A stretch of DNA of 64,000 nt from Pantoea eucalypti (GCF_009646115.1 NZ_CP045720.1:558001-622000); one strand, 5' to 3'. Counted from the stretch's first letter, positions 37,516-48,262 are shown. The notes: generated from the sequence alone by a model not told the origin. Made by a program: numbers and translations.

Positions 37516-38192
37516 TACTCGGCTTTCCCGTTTTGATTCGCCTGTCGTTTACGCCATAACACCACCAGCGATCCCACCAGGCCAAATACCAGCAGCGCCA
37601 GTGGCAGCATCATCAGGAAAAACATCATCTCATCTTCGTAACGACGGAAAATCGGGGTTTTTCCCAGCGCGAAGCCGATAACGGTCAAAATTACCACCCA
37701 CAGGAATGCACTGACCCAGTTAAAGAACTGAAAACGGGCATTGCTGAGGCCTGACAGCCCGGCAATGGTGGGCAGCAGCGTTCGGACAAAGGCGATAAAG
37801 CGACCAATCAGCAGGGCAGATAAGCCGTGACGGTGAAACATGCTGTGCGCGCGCAGATGGTACTGGGCAGGCAGATGAGAGAGCCATTTCTGAACCGTGG
37901 GTGTATTACCCAGCCAGCGGCCCTGTATGTAACTCACCCAGCAGCCAAGACTGGCGCCGGTCGTCAGAACCAGAATCGTTAAAGGGAAACTCATGGTGCC
38001 TTTGGCAATCAGTACACCGACCAGAATCAGCAGACTGTCACCCGGCAGAAATGCGGCAGGAAGAAGGCCATTTTCTAAGAATAAAATCATGAACAACACG
38101 CCGTAAATGGCCCATACCAGCGTGGGATCGGAGAGAGTTTCATAGTCCTGTTGCCACAGGGCATGCAGCAACGCTTGCAAAATATCCATCAA
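37515..38192 (-). CDS. yqjA: DedA-family membrane protein YqjA
   Basis: 225 residues, DedA/SNARE-associated domain: re-entrant signature [18 protein letters not shown] at about 39-56 and the conserved [16 protein letters not shown] motif with Arg near 145. Membrane-embedded, implicated in proton-dependent transport, alkaline and cationic drug tolerance, and lipid carrier recycling (DedA family). Two ATG codons at the start; the first was kept. Expressed with mzrA, CpxR-regulated in E. coli. Confidence 0.94.
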   Translation of the reverse strand: MMDILQALLHALWQQDYETLSDPTLVWAIYGVLFMILFLENGLLPAAFLPGDSLLILVGVLIAKGTMSFPLTILVLTTGASLGCWVSYIQGRWLGNTPTVQKWLSHLPAQYHLRAHSMFHRHGLSALLIGRFIAFVRTLLPTIAGLSGLSNARFQFFNWVSAFLWVVILTVIGFALGKTPIFRRYEDEMMFFLMMLPLALLVFGLVGSLVVLWRKRQANQNGKAE

Positions 38193-38512
38193 TCATTCCT
38201 GAACATCATTGTTAAACATGTCCCACAGGGACTTAAACGCAGACCGGCATTTCGTTATAAATTTTAGGCGCGCAGCCTGGGCGGGATTTTCCGGATCCTT
38301 CCAGAATCGATTGTTAAATCAGCAACTTTATAAACCCTTGTCGCAAAGGGTAATAAAAGGGCGATAACTGTAACAAAAATCGCCTGTCTGAGACAGTAAA
38401 ACTCTCTTGCGAACAGGAGTTTTACCTTGTGAAACGCCCTGTAAAAAGGAGCTTTACATGACCTGACACTATTGCAGATTAACTGACCATCTCAGGCTGT
38501 TTTCAGGCGCTT
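38193..38512. other. yqjA-exuR intergenic region with three palindromes
   Basis: 320 bases without a gene. It holds CTGTCT-g-AGACAG (38384-38396), GTAAAACTC-N12-GAGTTTTAC (38396-38425) and TGTAAA-N7-TTTACA (38440-38458). The unit GTAAA(A/G)CTCCT occurs on the minus strand at 38425-38415 and 38457-38447, with a third copy GTAAAACTC on the plus strand. GTAAA half-sites are what CpxR binds, and yqjA-mzrA is CpxR-controlled in E. coli, but the spacing is not canonical. Confidence 0.55.
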
Positions 38513-39289
38513 TTAACGGGCGTTATTGGACCCATCAGGCAGGATGACCGGATTCTCACCGAACATGTAACGATCCACGTTAAATTCAAAATCATCCGCC
38601 GTCGCGTTAAACAGCATCTGTTTAGTATTTTCCAGATGTTGCCACATCGCCAGTTTGCTGGCGGCGGGATCTTTACGCATCAGCGCTTTGAGAATCTGAT
38701 CGTGGTCGTCGCACCAGCTGAGAATGCTGCGCTGGTCGATATGTTCATGAAGTTTGAGCCAGTAGGGATTGTGCAGGCGGTGCAGCCACATTTTTTCAAC
38801 GATGGCGGCTAAAGCACTGTTCTGGGTGGATTGCGCGATGCGCACATGAAACTGCATGTCCCACTCGGAATCACGGAAGTGATCCTCCTGGCGGGCTTTT
38901 TCCTGAATCGCCATCAGGTCGATAATGTCCTGACGCGTGACCTGGGTGGCTGCGAACTCGGCCACGTTACTTTCAATGAGCTGGCGCGCCTGCAGTAGCT
39001 CAAACGGGCCAAAGGTGGCAAATTCCAGCTGGCTGCTGGTGGGGGCGATGCGATTCTGCTGCTGGCTGGCAATGACGTGAATACCCGATCCTTTACGGAC
39101 CTCAACATAGCCTTCTACTTCCAGCATGATGATCGCTTCACGGACAACGGTGCGGCTCACTTCCATCTCTTCGGCAATCAGGCGTTCAGCAGGCAGTTTG
39201 TCGCCCACCGGATAGATTCCGGTTTCAATGCGGCTTTTGAGCTCGCTGGCAAGCTGTTGGTAGAGTCGACGGGATTCAGTGAGGTCCAT
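38513..39289 (-). CDS. exuR: Hexuronate regulon repressor ExuR
   Basis: 258 residues, as in E. coli, from ATG 39289 with AGGA 7 bases upstream. GntR family, FadR subfamily: winged HTH (about 5-75, with [21 protein letters not shown] in part) and an FCD ligand-binding domain. ExuR represses exuT and uxaCBA until galacturonate, glucuronate or tagaturonate appears. An ExuR-like operator lies 26-43 bases upstream, in the exuT-exuR gap, suggesting autoregulation. Confidence 0.96.
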   Translation of the reverse strand: MDLTESRRLYQQLASELKSRIETGIYPVGDKLPAERLIAEEMEVSRTVVREAIIMLEVEGYVEVRKGSGIHVIASQQQNRIAPTSSQLEFATFGPFELLQARQLIESNVAEFAATQVTRQDIIDLMAIQEKARQEDHFRDSEWDMQFHVRIAQSTQNSALAAIVEKMWLHRLHNPYWLKLHEHIDQRSILSWCDDHDQILKALMRKDPAASKLAMWQHLENTKQMLFNATADDFEFNVDRYMFGENPVILPDGSNNAR

Positions 39290-39314
39290 AGCACAATCCT
39301 GGTAGCAGACAGAT

Positions 39315-39332
39315 AAGTTGTTATACCACTTC
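39315..39332. promoter_or_regulatory. ExuR operator upstream of exuR
   Basis: AAGTTGTTATACCACTTC matches 14 of 18 positions of the ExuR/UxuR palindrome AAATTGGTATACCAATTT. Confidence 0.65.
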
Positions 39333-39375
39333 AGGCGGTGCGAGGAAATGGGCTGGCTCGCGCCAGCCCGGCAAA

Positions 39376-40680
39376 TCAATTGTGAACGGCGCTGGCTGGT
39401 GGAATCACCGTTTCCGCTTCCAGCTCTGAAATCGGTTTATTTTTCAGGACTGTCCAGATCACTGCGGCACCCAGCAGATCGAACACCGCCAGGGCAGCAA
39501 ACAGCGGGCTGAAGCCCAGCGTATCGGCCAGGGCACCCACGACCAGCGCAAACATCGTGCTGGCGGTCCAGGCTGCCATGCCGGTCAGGCCGTTAGCCGT
39601 CGCGACTTCATTACGGCCGAAAACGTCTGACGACAGGGTAATGAGCGCACCTGAAAGGGCCTGATGCGCAAAGCCGCCGACGCACAGCAGACCAATGGCA
39701 ACGTAAGGGCTGGTGAACAGGCCAATGGTGCCCGGCGCAATCATTAACAGCGCACCCATCGTCACCACCATTTTACGGGAAACGATCAGGTTAACGCCGA
39801 ACCAGCGCTGAAACAGCGGCGGCAGATAGCCGCCCAGGATGCAGCCGAAGTCCGCGAACAGCATCGGCATCCAGGCGAACATCGCAATCTCTTTCAGATT
39901 GAAGCCGTACACCTTAAACATAAACAGCGGAATCCAGGCGTTGAAGGTTCCCCACGCCGGTTCTGCCAGAAAACGCGGCAGAGCAATGCCCCAGAACTGG
40001 CGGTTACGGATAATCTGCAGCGCCGACATTTTGCGGGTGTTGCCGGTCTGATGCTGTGCTTCCTGACCGGAGATAATGTAGTCGCGCTCTTCATCACTCA
40101 GCTTCTTCTGCTGTTTCGGATGTTTGTAAAACACCAGCCAGCAGAGTGCCCAGACCATGCTCAGCACACCGGTCATGATAAAGGCCATCTGCCAGCTGTG
40201 TGCCACGATTGCCCAGACCACCAGCGGCGGAGCCAGCATCGCACCGATAGATGAACCGACGTTGAAGTAGCCTACCGCGACCGAACGCTCTTTGGCCGGG
40301 AACCACTCACTACTCGCTTTGAGACCCGCCGGGATCATCGCCGCTTCAGCCGCACCGACGGCACCACGCGCCAGAGCAAGGCCGCCCCAACTGCCTGCCA
40401 TCGCCGTGGCGGCACAGAAGATTGCCCACAGCACAGCAAACACGGCGTAGCCGACTTTGGTGCCCAGCAGATCCAGCACATAACCCGCCACCGGTTGCAT
40501 CAGCGTATAGCAGGCTGAATAGGCCGCAATGATGTATGAATACTGCTGCGTAGTGATATGCAGCTCTGTCATCAATGTCGGGGCCGCCACGGCGATGGTA
40601 TTACGGGTCAGATACCCTAATACCGTACCGATCGTCACCAGTCCAATCATGTACCAGCGTAACCCTTTGATCTTACGCAT
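39376..40680 (-). CDS. exuT: Hexuronate transporter ExuT
   Basis: 434 residues, MFS anion:cation symporter family with twelve helices. It matches E. coli ExuT very closely ([59 protein letters not shown] in part). Imports galacturonate and glucuronate with protons. Divergent from uxaC across a 399-base regulatory region; exuR follows 86 bases downstream on the same strand. Confidence 0.96.
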   Translation of the reverse strand: MRKIKGLRWYMIGLVTIGTVLGYLTRNTIAVAAPTLMTELHITTQQYSYIIAAYSACYTLMQPVAGYVLDLLGTKVGYAVFAVLWAIFCAATAMAGSWGGLALARGAVGAAEAAMIPAGLKASSEWFPAKERSVAVGYFNVGSSIGAMLAPPLVVWAIVAHSWQMAFIMTGVLSMVWALCWLVFYKHPKQQKKLSDEERDYIISGQEAQHQTGNTRKMSALQIIRNRQFWGIALPRFLAEPAWGTFNAWIPLFMFKVYGFNLKEIAMFAWMPMLFADFGCILGGYLPPLFQRWFGVNLIVSRKMVVTMGALLMIAPGTIGLFTSPYVAIGLLCVGGFAHQALSGALITLSSDVFGRNEVATANGLTGMAAWTASTMFALVVGALADTLGFSPLFAALAVFDLLGAAVIWTVLKNKPISELEAETVIPPASAVHN

Positions 40681-40844
40681 CCTCTACCTCTTCCAGTTCT
40701 GTATGCGGTCTTGCCGCTGTTGTTATCTGGAGCGGGACAGCCCGTGATGCAGCTCTGCTCACGCCCGCAGGTTCTGTCTGAGCAACCCTGTTCTTACCTT
40801 GCCATTTGTGGGCCGCTAACGACCTCACGATAGGACGAGAGCCT

Positions 40845-40862
40845 AACTTGTTATACAACTTT
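40845..40862. promoter_or_regulatory. ExuR operator near exuT
   Basis: AACTTGTTATACAACTTT, 14 of 18 matches to the ExuR palindrome and nearly self-symmetric, 165 bases before the exuT start. Confidence 0.65.
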
Positions 40863-40986
40863 AAAAGTTGAGAGCCATCACAAAAACCCTTTCTGCACTG
40901 TGGGATACTGGAAACCTGCGTAATGACAGCCATTTAGCGCGCTACGGGCGACAAAAATGTCCATAACGGTAGCCAGACATCGCCGT

Positions 40987-41008
40987 TTATGTGAGCAGGA
41001 TCGCAAAT
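40987..41008. promoter_or_regulatory. CRP-like site between exuT and uxaC
   Basis: TTATGTGA-gcagga-TCGCAAAT: TGTGA half perfect, TCGCA one mismatch. Hexuronate genes are cAMP-CRP activated in E. coli. It lies upstream of the proposed uxaC -10 region at about the distance expected for an activator site. Confidence 0.55.
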
Positions 41009-41025
41009 AAATCCGTAACGGACTA

Positions 41026-41043
41026 AAATTGGTATGATAACTT
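41026..41043. promoter_or_regulatory. ExuR operator overlapping the uxaC promoter
   Basis: AAATTGGTATGATAACTT, 14 of 18 matches to the ExuR palindrome with the left half perfect. It contains TATGAT (41033-41038), a likely uxaC -10 box, so repressor binding would block RNA polymerase. Confidence 0.65.
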
Positions 41044-41079
41044 TGGGCCATCAGTGGTTCAGTAGATGAGGAAGCATGT

Positions 41080-42495
41080 ATGTCACGTTTCATGACCGAG
41101 GATTTTTTGCTGGATAGTGAATTCGCCCGCCGTCTCTATCACGACTACGCGAAGGATCAGCCGATTTTCGACTATCACTGCCACTTACCGCCGCAGCAGA
41201 TTGCCGAAAATTATCGCTTTGCCAATCTTTATGACATCTGGCTGAAGGGCGATCACTACAAGTGGCGGGCAATGCGCGCCAACGGTGTGGCTGAGGCGTT
41301 CTGTACCGGCAACGCCAGCGATCGTGAAAAGTTTGACGCCTGGGCGCGTACCGTGCCGCACACCATCGGCAACCCGCTCTATCACTGGACCCACCTGGAA
41401 TTACGCCGGCCTTTCGGCATTACCGACACGCTGCTTTCTGAGAAAACCGCCGACAATATCTGGCATCGCTGCAATGAACTGCTGGCGCAGGATAGCTTTA
41501 CCACGCGAGGCATCATGCAGCAGATGAAGGTGAAGATGGTCGGCACCACAGACGATCCGCTGGATGACCTGCGCCATCACCGCGCGCTGGCAGACGACAC
41601 CAGTTTCAGCGTTAAAGTGCTGCCGAGCTGGCGTCCGGACAAAGCCTTTAATATCGAAGCCGACACCTTCCTGCCGTGGATTGAGACGCTGGAACAACTG
41701 ACCGACATCAGCGTGCAGCGTTTTGACGATCTGCGCAGCGCACTGTATCAGCGGCTGGATCACTTTGCGGCGCATGGCTGCAAAGTCTCCGATCACGCGC
41801 TGGATGTGGTCTGTTATGCCGAGGCGGACGACGCCACGCTGGATGCGATTCTGGCGCGCCGTCGCAGCGGTACAGCACCGAATCCGCACGAAACGGCGCA
41901 GTTCAAAACGGCGGTACTGGTCTGGCTGGGCAGCGAATATGCCCGCCGTGGCTGGGTACAGCAGTATCACATTGGCGCACTGCGCAATACCAACCCACGC
42001 CAGTACCAGTTGCTGGGGCCGGATGTGGGCTTTGACTCCATTAACGACCAGCCGCTGGCTGAACCGCTGGCCCGCCTGCTGGGCGCACAGAACCTTAATA
42101 ATGCGCTGCCGAAAACCATCCTCTATTGCCTGAATCCGCGCGATAACGAAGTACTGGCGACGATGGCAGGCAACTTCCAGGGTGAAGGTCAGGCGGGGAA
42201 AATGCAGTTTGGTTCCGCCTGGTGGTTCAATGACCAGCTGGACGGTATGCAGCGTCAGATGACCCAGCTGGCGCAGATTGGCCTGCTGAGCCGCTTCGTC
42301 GGGATGCTGACCGACAGCCGCAGCTTCCTCTCTTACACCCGCCACGAATATTTCCGCCGGTTGCTGTGCCAGATGATTGGCCGCTGGGTAGAGCAGGGTG
42401 AAGCGCCAGCCGATGAAGCGCTGTTAGGCCAGATGGTTCAGAACATCTGCTTCAACAATGCCCGCGATTACTTCGGCATCGAGCTGGGAGCCTGA
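41080..42495 (+). CDS. uxaC: Uronate isomerase
   Basis: 471 residues (E. coli 470), amidohydrolase-superfamily uronate isomerase, recognisable from [18 protein letters not shown] in part (HxH metal motif) and the [17 protein letters not shown] region. Converts D-galacturonate to tagaturonate and D-glucuronate to fructuronate in the cytosol. ATG at 41080 preceded by GAGGAAGC. First gene of a uxaC-uxaB-uxaA operon; its stop overlaps the uxaB start. Confidence 0.97.
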   Translation: MSRFMTEDFLLDSEFARRLYHDYAKDQPIFDYHCHLPPQQIAENYRFANLYDIWLKGDHYKWRAMRANGVAEAFCTGNASDREKFDAWARTVPHTIGNPLYHWTHLELRRPFGITDTLLSEKTADNIWHRCNELLAQDSFTTRGIMQQMKVKMVGTTDDPLDDLRHHRALADDTSFSVKVLPSWRPDKAFNIEADTFLPWIETLEQLTDISVQRFDDLRSALYQRLDHFAAHGCKVSDHALDVVCYAEADDATLDAILARRRSGTAPNPHETAQFKTAVLVWLGSEYARRGWVQQYHIGALRNTNPRQYQLLGPDVGFDSINDQPLAEPLARLLGAQNLNNALPKTILYCLNPRDNEVLATMAGNFQGEGQAGKMQFGSAWWFNDQLDGMQRQMTQLAQIGLLSRFVGMLTDSRSFLSYTRHEYFRRLLCQMIGRWVEQGEAPADEALLGQMVQNICFNNARDYFGIELGA

Positions 42496-43946
42496 TGATG
42501 AAAAGGCTAAACCGCCACGACTTCCCGGGCGCACGCTATCGCGACCGGGTGATTCAGTTCGGCGAAGGTAACTTCCTGCGCGTCTTTATTGACTGGCAGA
42601 TTGACTGGCTGAATGAACATCAGGGCACCGATGCCGGAATTGTGGTGGTGCGGCCGCGCAACCGTGAAGTCAGCGACAGCCTGAATCAGCAGGATGGCCT
42701 CTACACCACGCTGATCCGCGGACTCAACGATCAGGGCGAGCAGGTCAGTGAAACCCGGCTGATCCGCAGCCTCAACCGTGAGATCCAGCCCTGGCAGCAG
42801 TTTGTTGAATTTATGGCGCTGGCCCGGAATCCCGACCTGCGCATGGTTTTCTCCAACACCACTGAGGCGGGCATCGCCTTTGTTGGCACGGATCAGCTCA
42901 CCGATCAGCCCGCCAGCAGCTTCCCCGGCAAACTGACGCAGCTGCTGTGGGCGCGCTATTCCCATTTCAATGGCGCCAGCGATCGTGGCTGGCTGGTGGT
43001 GCCGTGTGAGCTGATTGACCATAACGGCGACGCGTTGCGCGATCTGGTGCTGCGTTACGCCGATCACTGGCATCTGCCATCCGAATTTAAAACCTGGGTT
43101 CATGAGCACTGTGCTTTCTATAACACCCTGGTTGACCGCATCGTTACCGGCTTTCCGGCGGAAAGCGAGCAGTTGCAACGTGAACTGGGTTATGAAGATC
43201 GCTATCTGGTGGCGGGCGAAGTCTACTACCAGTTTGTGATTCAGGGGCCGTCGGCGCTGTTCAGTGAACTGAAACTGGCGGCGCTGTCGCCACAGGTGCG
43301 TCATGTGGATGACATTGCGCCCTATAAAGCGCAGAAAGTGGCGATCCTCAATGGCGCACATACCGCGATGGTGCCGGTGGCGTTTCTGGCCGGTGTTGAA
43401 AGTGTCGGGGAGGCGATGGCCGATCCGGCGATTGCCGGATTTGTGGATAACCTGCTGCGTCATGAAGTGATCCCGACGCTGGATCTGCCAGCCGATGAAC
43501 TGCACGCCTTTGCTGATGCGGTACAACGCCGCTTCCGCAATCCGTTCATTCGCCATGCGCTGCTGTCGATTGCGCTTAATGGCATGACCAAGTTCCGCAC
43601 CCGTCTGTTGACGCCACTGCTTGCCGCGCATCAGCAAACGGGCAACTGGCCGACACACATCACTTTTGCGCTGGCGGCGCTGATCGCCTTTTATCGCGGC
43701 GAGTCAGCCGGTAAAAGCTGGCCATTACAGGATGAGCCGCAGTGGTTACAGCACTACGCCGACGCCTGGAAAGCACTTGATGCGGATCAGCTGTCACCGC
43801 AACAGCTGGTGCACGGCGTGCTTAGCGACGCGCAACACTGGGGCGAAGATTTAACCCGTCAGCCCGGACTGGCTACGGTTGTCACCCAACACCTGCAAAA
43901 TATCATCGCCCACGGAATGCGTGAGGCGCTGAGCCAACTGAGATAA
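42495..43946 (+). CDS. uxaB: Altronate oxidoreductase (tagaturonate reductase)
   Basis: 483 residues, same as E. coli UxaB, mannitol-dehydrogenase family: N-terminal NAD-binding domain (VIQFGEGNFLRVFIDWQ), central NTTEAG, and the catalytic VAILNGAHTA motif with the lysine of NGMTKFRTR. Reduces tagaturonate to altronate with NADH. In E. coli uxaB is at another locus; here it sits inside the uxaCA operon, overlapping uxaC by one base and leaving 4 bases before uxaA. Confidence 0.96.
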   Translation: MMKRLNRHDFPGARYRDRVIQFGEGNFLRVFIDWQIDWLNEHQGTDAGIVVVRPRNREVSDSLNQQDGLYTTLIRGLNDQGEQVSETRLIRSLNREIQPWQQFVEFMALARNPDLRMVFSNTTEAGIAFVGTDQLTDQPASSFPGKLTQLLWARYSHFNGASDRGWLVVPCELIDHNGDALRDLVLRYADHWHLPSEFKTWVHEHCAFYNTLVDRIVTGFPAESEQLQRELGYEDRYLVAGEVYYQFVIQGPSALFSELKLAALSPQVRHVDDIAPYKAQKVAILNGAHTAMVPVAFLAGVESVGEAMADPAIAGFVDNLLRHEVIPTLDLPADELHAFADAVQRRFRNPFIRHALLSIALNGMTKFRTRLLTPLLAAHQQTGNWPTHITFALAALIAFYRGESAGKSWPLQDEPQWLQHYADAWKALDADQLSPQQLVHGVLSDAQHWGEDLTRQPGLATVVTQHLQNIIAHGMREALSQLR

Positions 43947-43950
43947 CGCT

Positions 43951-45441
43951 ATGCAAGACGCAATTAAAATTGATCCCCGCGACAATGTCGCCGTGGCGTT
44001 ACGTGACTTAGAGGCGGGCGCCACCATAGAGCTGCCACCACTGAGTGTGTCGGTGCAACAGGCGGTCGGGCGCGGGCATAAATTTGCCCTGCAGCCTATC
44101 GCCCAGGATGAGCTGGTGATCAAGTATGGGTTGCCGATTGCCCATGCCACCCAGCCTGTGGCCGCCGGTGAGTTAATCCATTCGCAGAACGCCCGCACCA
44201 ATCTCAGCGATCTGGATGAGTATGCGTATCAGCCTGAGTTCGTGACCTTACCGCCGCAGCCGGGTGATCGTGAGGTACAGATCTATCGTCGTGCTAACGG
44301 CGAAGTCGGCATCCGCAATGAGCTGTGGATCCTGCCGACCGTCGGCTGTGTAAACGGCATTGCGCGTCAGATCCTGCAGCGTTTCCTGAAAGAGACACAG
44401 GAGGCCGAAGGAATCGATGGCGCATTCCTGTTCAGCCACACCTTCGGCTGTTCGCAACTGGGGCAGGACCACGAAAATACCCGCACCATGCTGCAGAATA
44501 TGGTGCGCCACCCTAATGCGGGTGCGGTGCTGGTGATTGGTCTCGGTTGTGAAAACAATCAGGTCGATGTTTTCCGTGAGACCCTCGGCGCGTTTGAAAG
44601 CGACCGGGTCGAATTTATGGTGTGCCAGCAGCATGATGATGAGGTTGAAGCCGGGCTGGAGCGCCTGCATGCCTTGTATGAAAAAATGCGGCATGACCGG
44701 CGTGAACCAGGCAAACTCAGCGAGCTGAAGTTTGGTCTGGAGTGCGGCGGTTCGGACGGTTTGTCTGGCATCACGGCCAACCCGTTACTGGGGCGTTTCT
44801 CGGACCAGATGATCGCCAATGGCGGCACGACTGTGCTGACCGAAGTGCCAGAAATGTTTGGCGCAGAGCGGATTCTGATGAGTCGCTGTCGCGACGAAGA
44901 GACCTTCGGCAAAACAGTCGCCATGATCAATGACTTCAAGCAGTACTTTATCGATCACCAGCAGCCCATCTACGAGAATCCGTCGCCGGGCAATAAAGCA
45001 GGCGGCATCACCACGCTGGAAGAGAAGTCACTGGGCTGTACTCAGAAAGCGGGGCAGAGCCAGGTCGTCGATGTGCTGAAGTATGGCGAGCGGTTAAAAA
45101 CGCCTGGTCTCAATCTGCTGAGTGCGCCGGGCAATGATGCGGTCGCTACCAGTGCGCTGGCAGGAGCCGGTTGCCACATGGTGCTGTTCAGTACCGGACG
45201 CGGCACGCCATATGGCGGTTTTGTGCCAACAGTGAAGCTGGCGACCAACACGCCGCTGGCGGAGAAGAAACCGCACTGGATCGACTTTAATGCCGGACGG
45301 TTGATCGAGGGCATGAGCATGGATGCGCTGCTGGAAGATTTTGTCGACAGCATTGTGGCGATTGCCAGCGGTCAGCCGACCAACAACGAGAAGAACGACT
45401 TCCGCGAGCTGGCGATTTTCAAAAGTGGTGTGACGTTATAG
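43951..45441 (+). CDS. uxaA: Altronate dehydratase
   Basis: 496 residues (E. coli 495). N-terminal SAF domain (about 1-90, FALQPIAQDELVIKYG in part) and C-terminal UxaA dehydratase domain with FGCSQLGQDHENT, GLGCENNQVD and the LKFGLECGGSDGLSGITANP region whose cysteines help bind iron. Converts altronate to 2-keto-3-deoxygluconate. Last gene of uxaCBA; a structured palindromic element follows rather than a simple terminator. Confidence 0.96.
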   Translation: MQDAIKIDPRDNVAVALRDLEAGATIELPPLSVSVQQAVGRGHKFALQPIAQDELVIKYGLPIAHATQPVAAGELIHSQNARTNLSDLDEYAYQPEFVTLPPQPGDREVQIYRRANGEVGIRNELWILPTVGCVNGIARQILQRFLKETQEAEGIDGAFLFSHTFGCSQLGQDHENTRTMLQNMVRHPNAGAVLVIGLGCENNQVDVFRETLGAFESDRVEFMVCQQHDDEVEAGLERLHALYEKMRHDRREPGKLSELKFGLECGGSDGLSGITANPLLGRFSDQMIANGGTTVLTEVPEMFGAERILMSRCRDEETFGKTVAMINDFKQYFIDHQQPIYENPSPGNKAGGITTLEEKSLGCTQKAGQSQVVDVLKYGERLKTPGLNLLSAPGNDAVATSALAGAGCHMVLFSTGRGTPYGGFVPTVKLATNTPLAEKKPHWIDFNAGRLIEGMSMDALLEDFVDSIVAIASGQPTNNEKNDFRELAIFKSGVTL

Positions 45442-45508
45442 TCTGCCGGACGAAATGGCGGCCTTGAGGTCGTCATTACCGTCGGTTAATCCTGTGCCCT
45501 TCGCGGAT

Positions 45509-45601
45509 GGCAGAGTCCGATCGCAAAGTCGCTTAAAGCATCCCTGCTCGCTCGGCCCGCGCCTTCCCTGGCGCGGGACGCTTTGCTCTTCGGACTCTGC
45601 C
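45509..45601. repeat. Nested palindromic element between uxaA and sstT
   Basis: Outer arms GGCAGAGTCCGA (45509-45520) and TCGGACTCTGCC (45590-45601) pair perfectly over 12 bases; GCAAAG (45523-45528) pairs with CTTTGC (45581-45586); an inner hairpin is CCCGCGCC-ttccct-GGCGCGGG (45556-45577). The whole 93-base unit folds into a long irregular hairpin between two convergent genes. It could be a dispersed palindromic repeat, a small structured RNA or a strong bidirectional transcription barrier. Confidence 0.75.
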
Positions 45602-45635
45602 ACCCGCTCTTTGAGCTTTTGAGCTATCTGAAAGA

Positions 45636-46868
45636 TTAAGCCCGGCTGGTTTCGCGCTCTGCTTCTGCCTGACAGACGGCGGCAGTAAACAGAATGTCAG
45701 TCGAGGAATTCAGCGCGGTTTCCGCCGAATCCTGCAGTACGCCGATAATAAAGCCGACCGCCACCACCTGCATCGCCAGGTCATTCGGAATACCGAACAT
45801 ATTGCAGGCTACCGGAATCAGCAGCAGCGAACCGCCCGCCACGCCCGATGCACCACAAGCGCAGAGTGACGCCACCAGACTCAGCAGAATCGCCGTCGGC
45901 ACATCAATGCTGATCCCCAGCGTATGCACCGCCGCCAGCGTCAGCACGGTAATCGTGATCGACGCACCCGCCATACTGATGGTTGCGCCCAGCGGAATCG
46001 ACACCGAATAGGTATCCTCATCCAGATCCAGACGTTTCGCCAGCGCCATATTCACCGGAATGTTGGCAGCAGAACTGCGGGTAAAGAAGGCGGTGACGCC
46101 ACTTTCACGCAGGCAGGTGAAGACCAGTGGATAAGGGTTACGGCGGATTTTAGAGAACACTAACATCGGGTTCACCACCAGTGCCATCAGCAGCATACAG
46201 CCGATCAACAGCGCCAGCAGATGCGCATATTGCCACAGTGCCCCAAAGCCGGTTGAAGCCAGAATCGATGCCACCAGACCGAAAATACCGACTGGCGCGC
46301 AGCGGATGACGCAGCGTACCAGCCAGGTTACGGCATGAGACGCATCATTCAGCAAGGCGCGGGTGCTGTCACTGCTGTGACGGAACGCCAGCCCCAGGCC
46401 AATGGCCCACACCAGAATGCCAATATAGTTAGCCTGCATCAGCGCGGTGATTGGGTTGGCGACCATGCTCATCAGCAGCCCATGGAGCACTTCGGTGATG
46501 CCGGAAGGAGGAACGATTTCCGTGGTGCCTGCCGCCAGTGTAAGTGTCTGCGGAACCAGATGGCTGAAGACCACCGCGACCACCGCAGCGAAAAAGGTGC
46601 TCAGCAGATAGAGCATGATAATTGGCCGGATATTACTTTTCTGGCCCTGCTGGTGGTTGGCAATCGAGGCGATCACCAGCATCAGTACCAGCAATGGCGC
46701 GACCGCTTTCAGCGCACTGACAAACAGTTCACCCAGCAGACCGACTGCCAGCGCGGCATCGTGTGAAATCCAGGCGAGCGCCACACCAGCGATCAGCCCA
46801 ATCAAGATTTGCTTCACCAGGCTTCCGGCGAGCAGCGTGCCCAGTCGTGCGGAGAAAGTTTTCTGCAT
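45636..46868 (-). CDS. sstT: Serine/threonine:sodium symporter SstT
   Basis: 410 residues (E. coli 414), dicarboxylate/amino acid:cation symporter (DAACS) family. Eight membrane helices plus re-entrant loops; signature [20 protein letters not shown] (serine-rich HP1 tip) and [17 protein letters not shown] (HP2), in part. Imports serine and threonine with Na+. Convergent with uxaA; a 235-base gap without a recognisable gene lies upstream. Confidence 0.95.
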   Translation of the reverse strand: MQKTFSARLGTLLAGSLVKQILIGLIAGVALAWISHDAALAVGLLGELFVSALKAVAPLLVLMLVIASIANHQQGQKSNIRPIIMLYLLSTFFAAVVAVVFSHLVPQTLTLAAGTTEIVPPSGITEVLHGLLMSMVANPITALMQANYIGILVWAIGLGLAFRHSSDSTRALLNDASHAVTWLVRCVIRCAPVGIFGLVASILASTGFGALWQYAHLLALLIGCMLLMALVVNPMLVFSKIRRNPYPLVFTCLRESGVTAFFTRSSAANIPVNMALAKRLDLDEDTYSVSIPLGATISMAGASITITVLTLAAVHTLGISIDVPTAILLSLVASLCACGASGVAGGSLLLIPVACNMFGIPNDLAMQVVAVGFIIGVLQDSAETALNSSTDILFTAAVCQAEAERETSRA

Positions 46869-47103
46869 AATATTTTCTGTATTTTGTCGCGGATGTAGTT
46901 TCAGACGCGATGTTTTACATCGGCTAAAACGGTTTGCCCGGCGGAGTATAAGGAAAACATCAGATGAGAAAAGAGAAAGTTCTGTCAGTGTGGCGCAGGT
47001 CAGATTTTAATTATGCTGAATAGTGGAAGTGTGACAGAGGGATGAAATGGCACGACAGTCTGTCGCAAAATAAAACAGGGGCATACGCTGCCCCTGCAGG
47101 TAA

Positions 47104-48072
47104 TTATGGTGCGATCTTTTTCTGATCTCTTTTGCGGTTAACCCAGGCATTAATCAGCAGGGTTGAGGCCAGAATGGCGCCGACCACACCCAGTGAGATA
47201 CCAACCGGGATATGGTACAGGTCCACAATCAGCATCTTAAAGCCGATAAACACCAGCACAATCGCCAGACCATACTTCAGCATCGAGAAGCGTTCTGCCA
47301 CGTTTGCCAGCAGGAAGTACATGGCACGCAAGCCCAGGATAGCGAAGAGGTTTGAGGTCAGCACGATGAACGGGTCGGTGGTTACGGCGAAAATGGCCGG
47401 GATACTGTCGACGGCAAAGATCACATCGCTGAGTTCCACCATGATTAGCACCAGCAGCAGCGGGGTCGCAAACAGCACGCCGTTTTTGCGGGTAAAGAAC
47501 TTCTCGCCGTCGAGATCATCGGTCATGCGTAAATGCTTACGCAACCAGCGCACCACCGGTTTGTCACCCACTGCACCGTCATCCTCTTTTGCCAGCGCCA
47601 TCTTCACACCGGTAAACAGCAGGAAGGCACCGAACACATAGAGGATCCAGCTGAACTGGGTGACCAGCCAGCTACCGGCAAAGATCATGATAGTACGCAG
47701 CACGATAGCGCCTAACACACCGTAGATCAGTACACGGCGCTGCAGGTTAGCCGGAATAGAGAAGTAGCTGAACAGCATCAGCCAGACGAAGACGTTATCT
47801 ACCGCCAGCGCTTTTTCCAGAACGTAGCCGGTCAGGAAGGCGAGCGTCTGGGTGTTAGCGACTTCACGTCCCACGCTGCCCTCCAGATACCACCAGAAAG
47901 CGGCGCTAAACAGCAGTGAGACGGAAACCCAGATCAGCGACCAGACAGCCGCCTGTTTGAAAGACATGGTCTGCGCGCCGCGGCGTCCCTGCAACAGCAG
48001 GTCGATAGCCAGCATGATAAGCACCACAACCGCAAAGCTGCCCCAGAGTAAAGGCGTACCCACAGTTTGCAT
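47104..48072 (-). CDS. alx: TerC-family membrane protein Alx
   Basis: 322 residues, TerC family with about nine helices. Conserved acidic metal-site residues: [15 protein letters not shown] and [16 protein letters not shown], each with a buried Glu/Asp pair. In E. coli Alx is induced by alkaline pH and Mn2+ through its leader and acts in manganese export/homeostasis. ATG at 48072 has AGGA 7 bases upstream. The leader contains a yybP-ykoY aptamer and a terminator, so expression is set before the coding region. Confidence 0.95.
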   Translation of the reverse strand: MQTVGTPLLWGSFAVVVLIMLAIDLLLQGRRGAQTMSFKQAAVWSLIWVSVSLLFSAAFWWYLEGSVGREVANTQTLAFLTGYVLEKALAVDNVFVWLMLFSYFSIPANLQRRVLIYGVLGAIVLRTIMIFAGSWLVTQFSWILYVFGAFLLFTGVKMALAKEDDGAVGDKPVVRWLRKHLRMTDDLDGEKFFTRKNGVLFATPLLLVLIMVELSDVIFAVDSIPAIFAVTTDPFIVLTSNLFAILGLRAMYFLLANVAERFSMLKYGLAIVLVFIGFKMLIVDLYHIPVGISLGVVGAILASTLLINAWVNRKRDQKKIAP

Positions 48073-48094
48073 ATTCGTATCCTGTCTTAAAAAG

Positions 48095-48128
48095 AAAAAA
48101 AACGGCTGAAGTCAGAAGACGTCAGCCG
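48095..48128 (-). terminator. Attenuator terminator in the alx leader
   Basis: On the minus strand CGGCTGA-c-GTC-ttct-GAC-t-TCAGCCG (one mismatch) followed by eight T, located between the aptamer and the alx start. It is the probable expression platform of the riboswitch. Confidence 0.8.
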
Positions 48129-48137
48129 CTTATTTTT

Positions 48138-48262
48138 GTGTAAGCAAACCTCGCCTTCCGGCAAGGTCTCACTTACAACACAGAAATCGATTCCGGGTTG
48201 CCTGATGACCGGATGCTTTCGCAACGTAGTGACGATCAATCAGCTTACAAGTTACTCCCCTT
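48138..48262 (-). promoter_or_regulatory. yybP-ykoY (Mn2+) riboswitch of alx
   Basis: Read on the minus strand, the leader starts with GGGGAGTAACTTG and ends with GTGAGACCTTGCCGGAAGGCGAGGTTTGCTTAC, the two conserved ends of the yybP-ykoY/PRE motif (only key parts: GGGGAGUA, and GUGAGACCUUGCC...GGCGAGGU). In E. coli the alx leader (PRE) responds to pH and Mn2+. Boundaries are approximate. Confidence 0.85.

Noticed and set aside
42507..43658. 383-codon minus-strand frame opposite uxaB
   Set aside because: Antisense shadow of uxaB.
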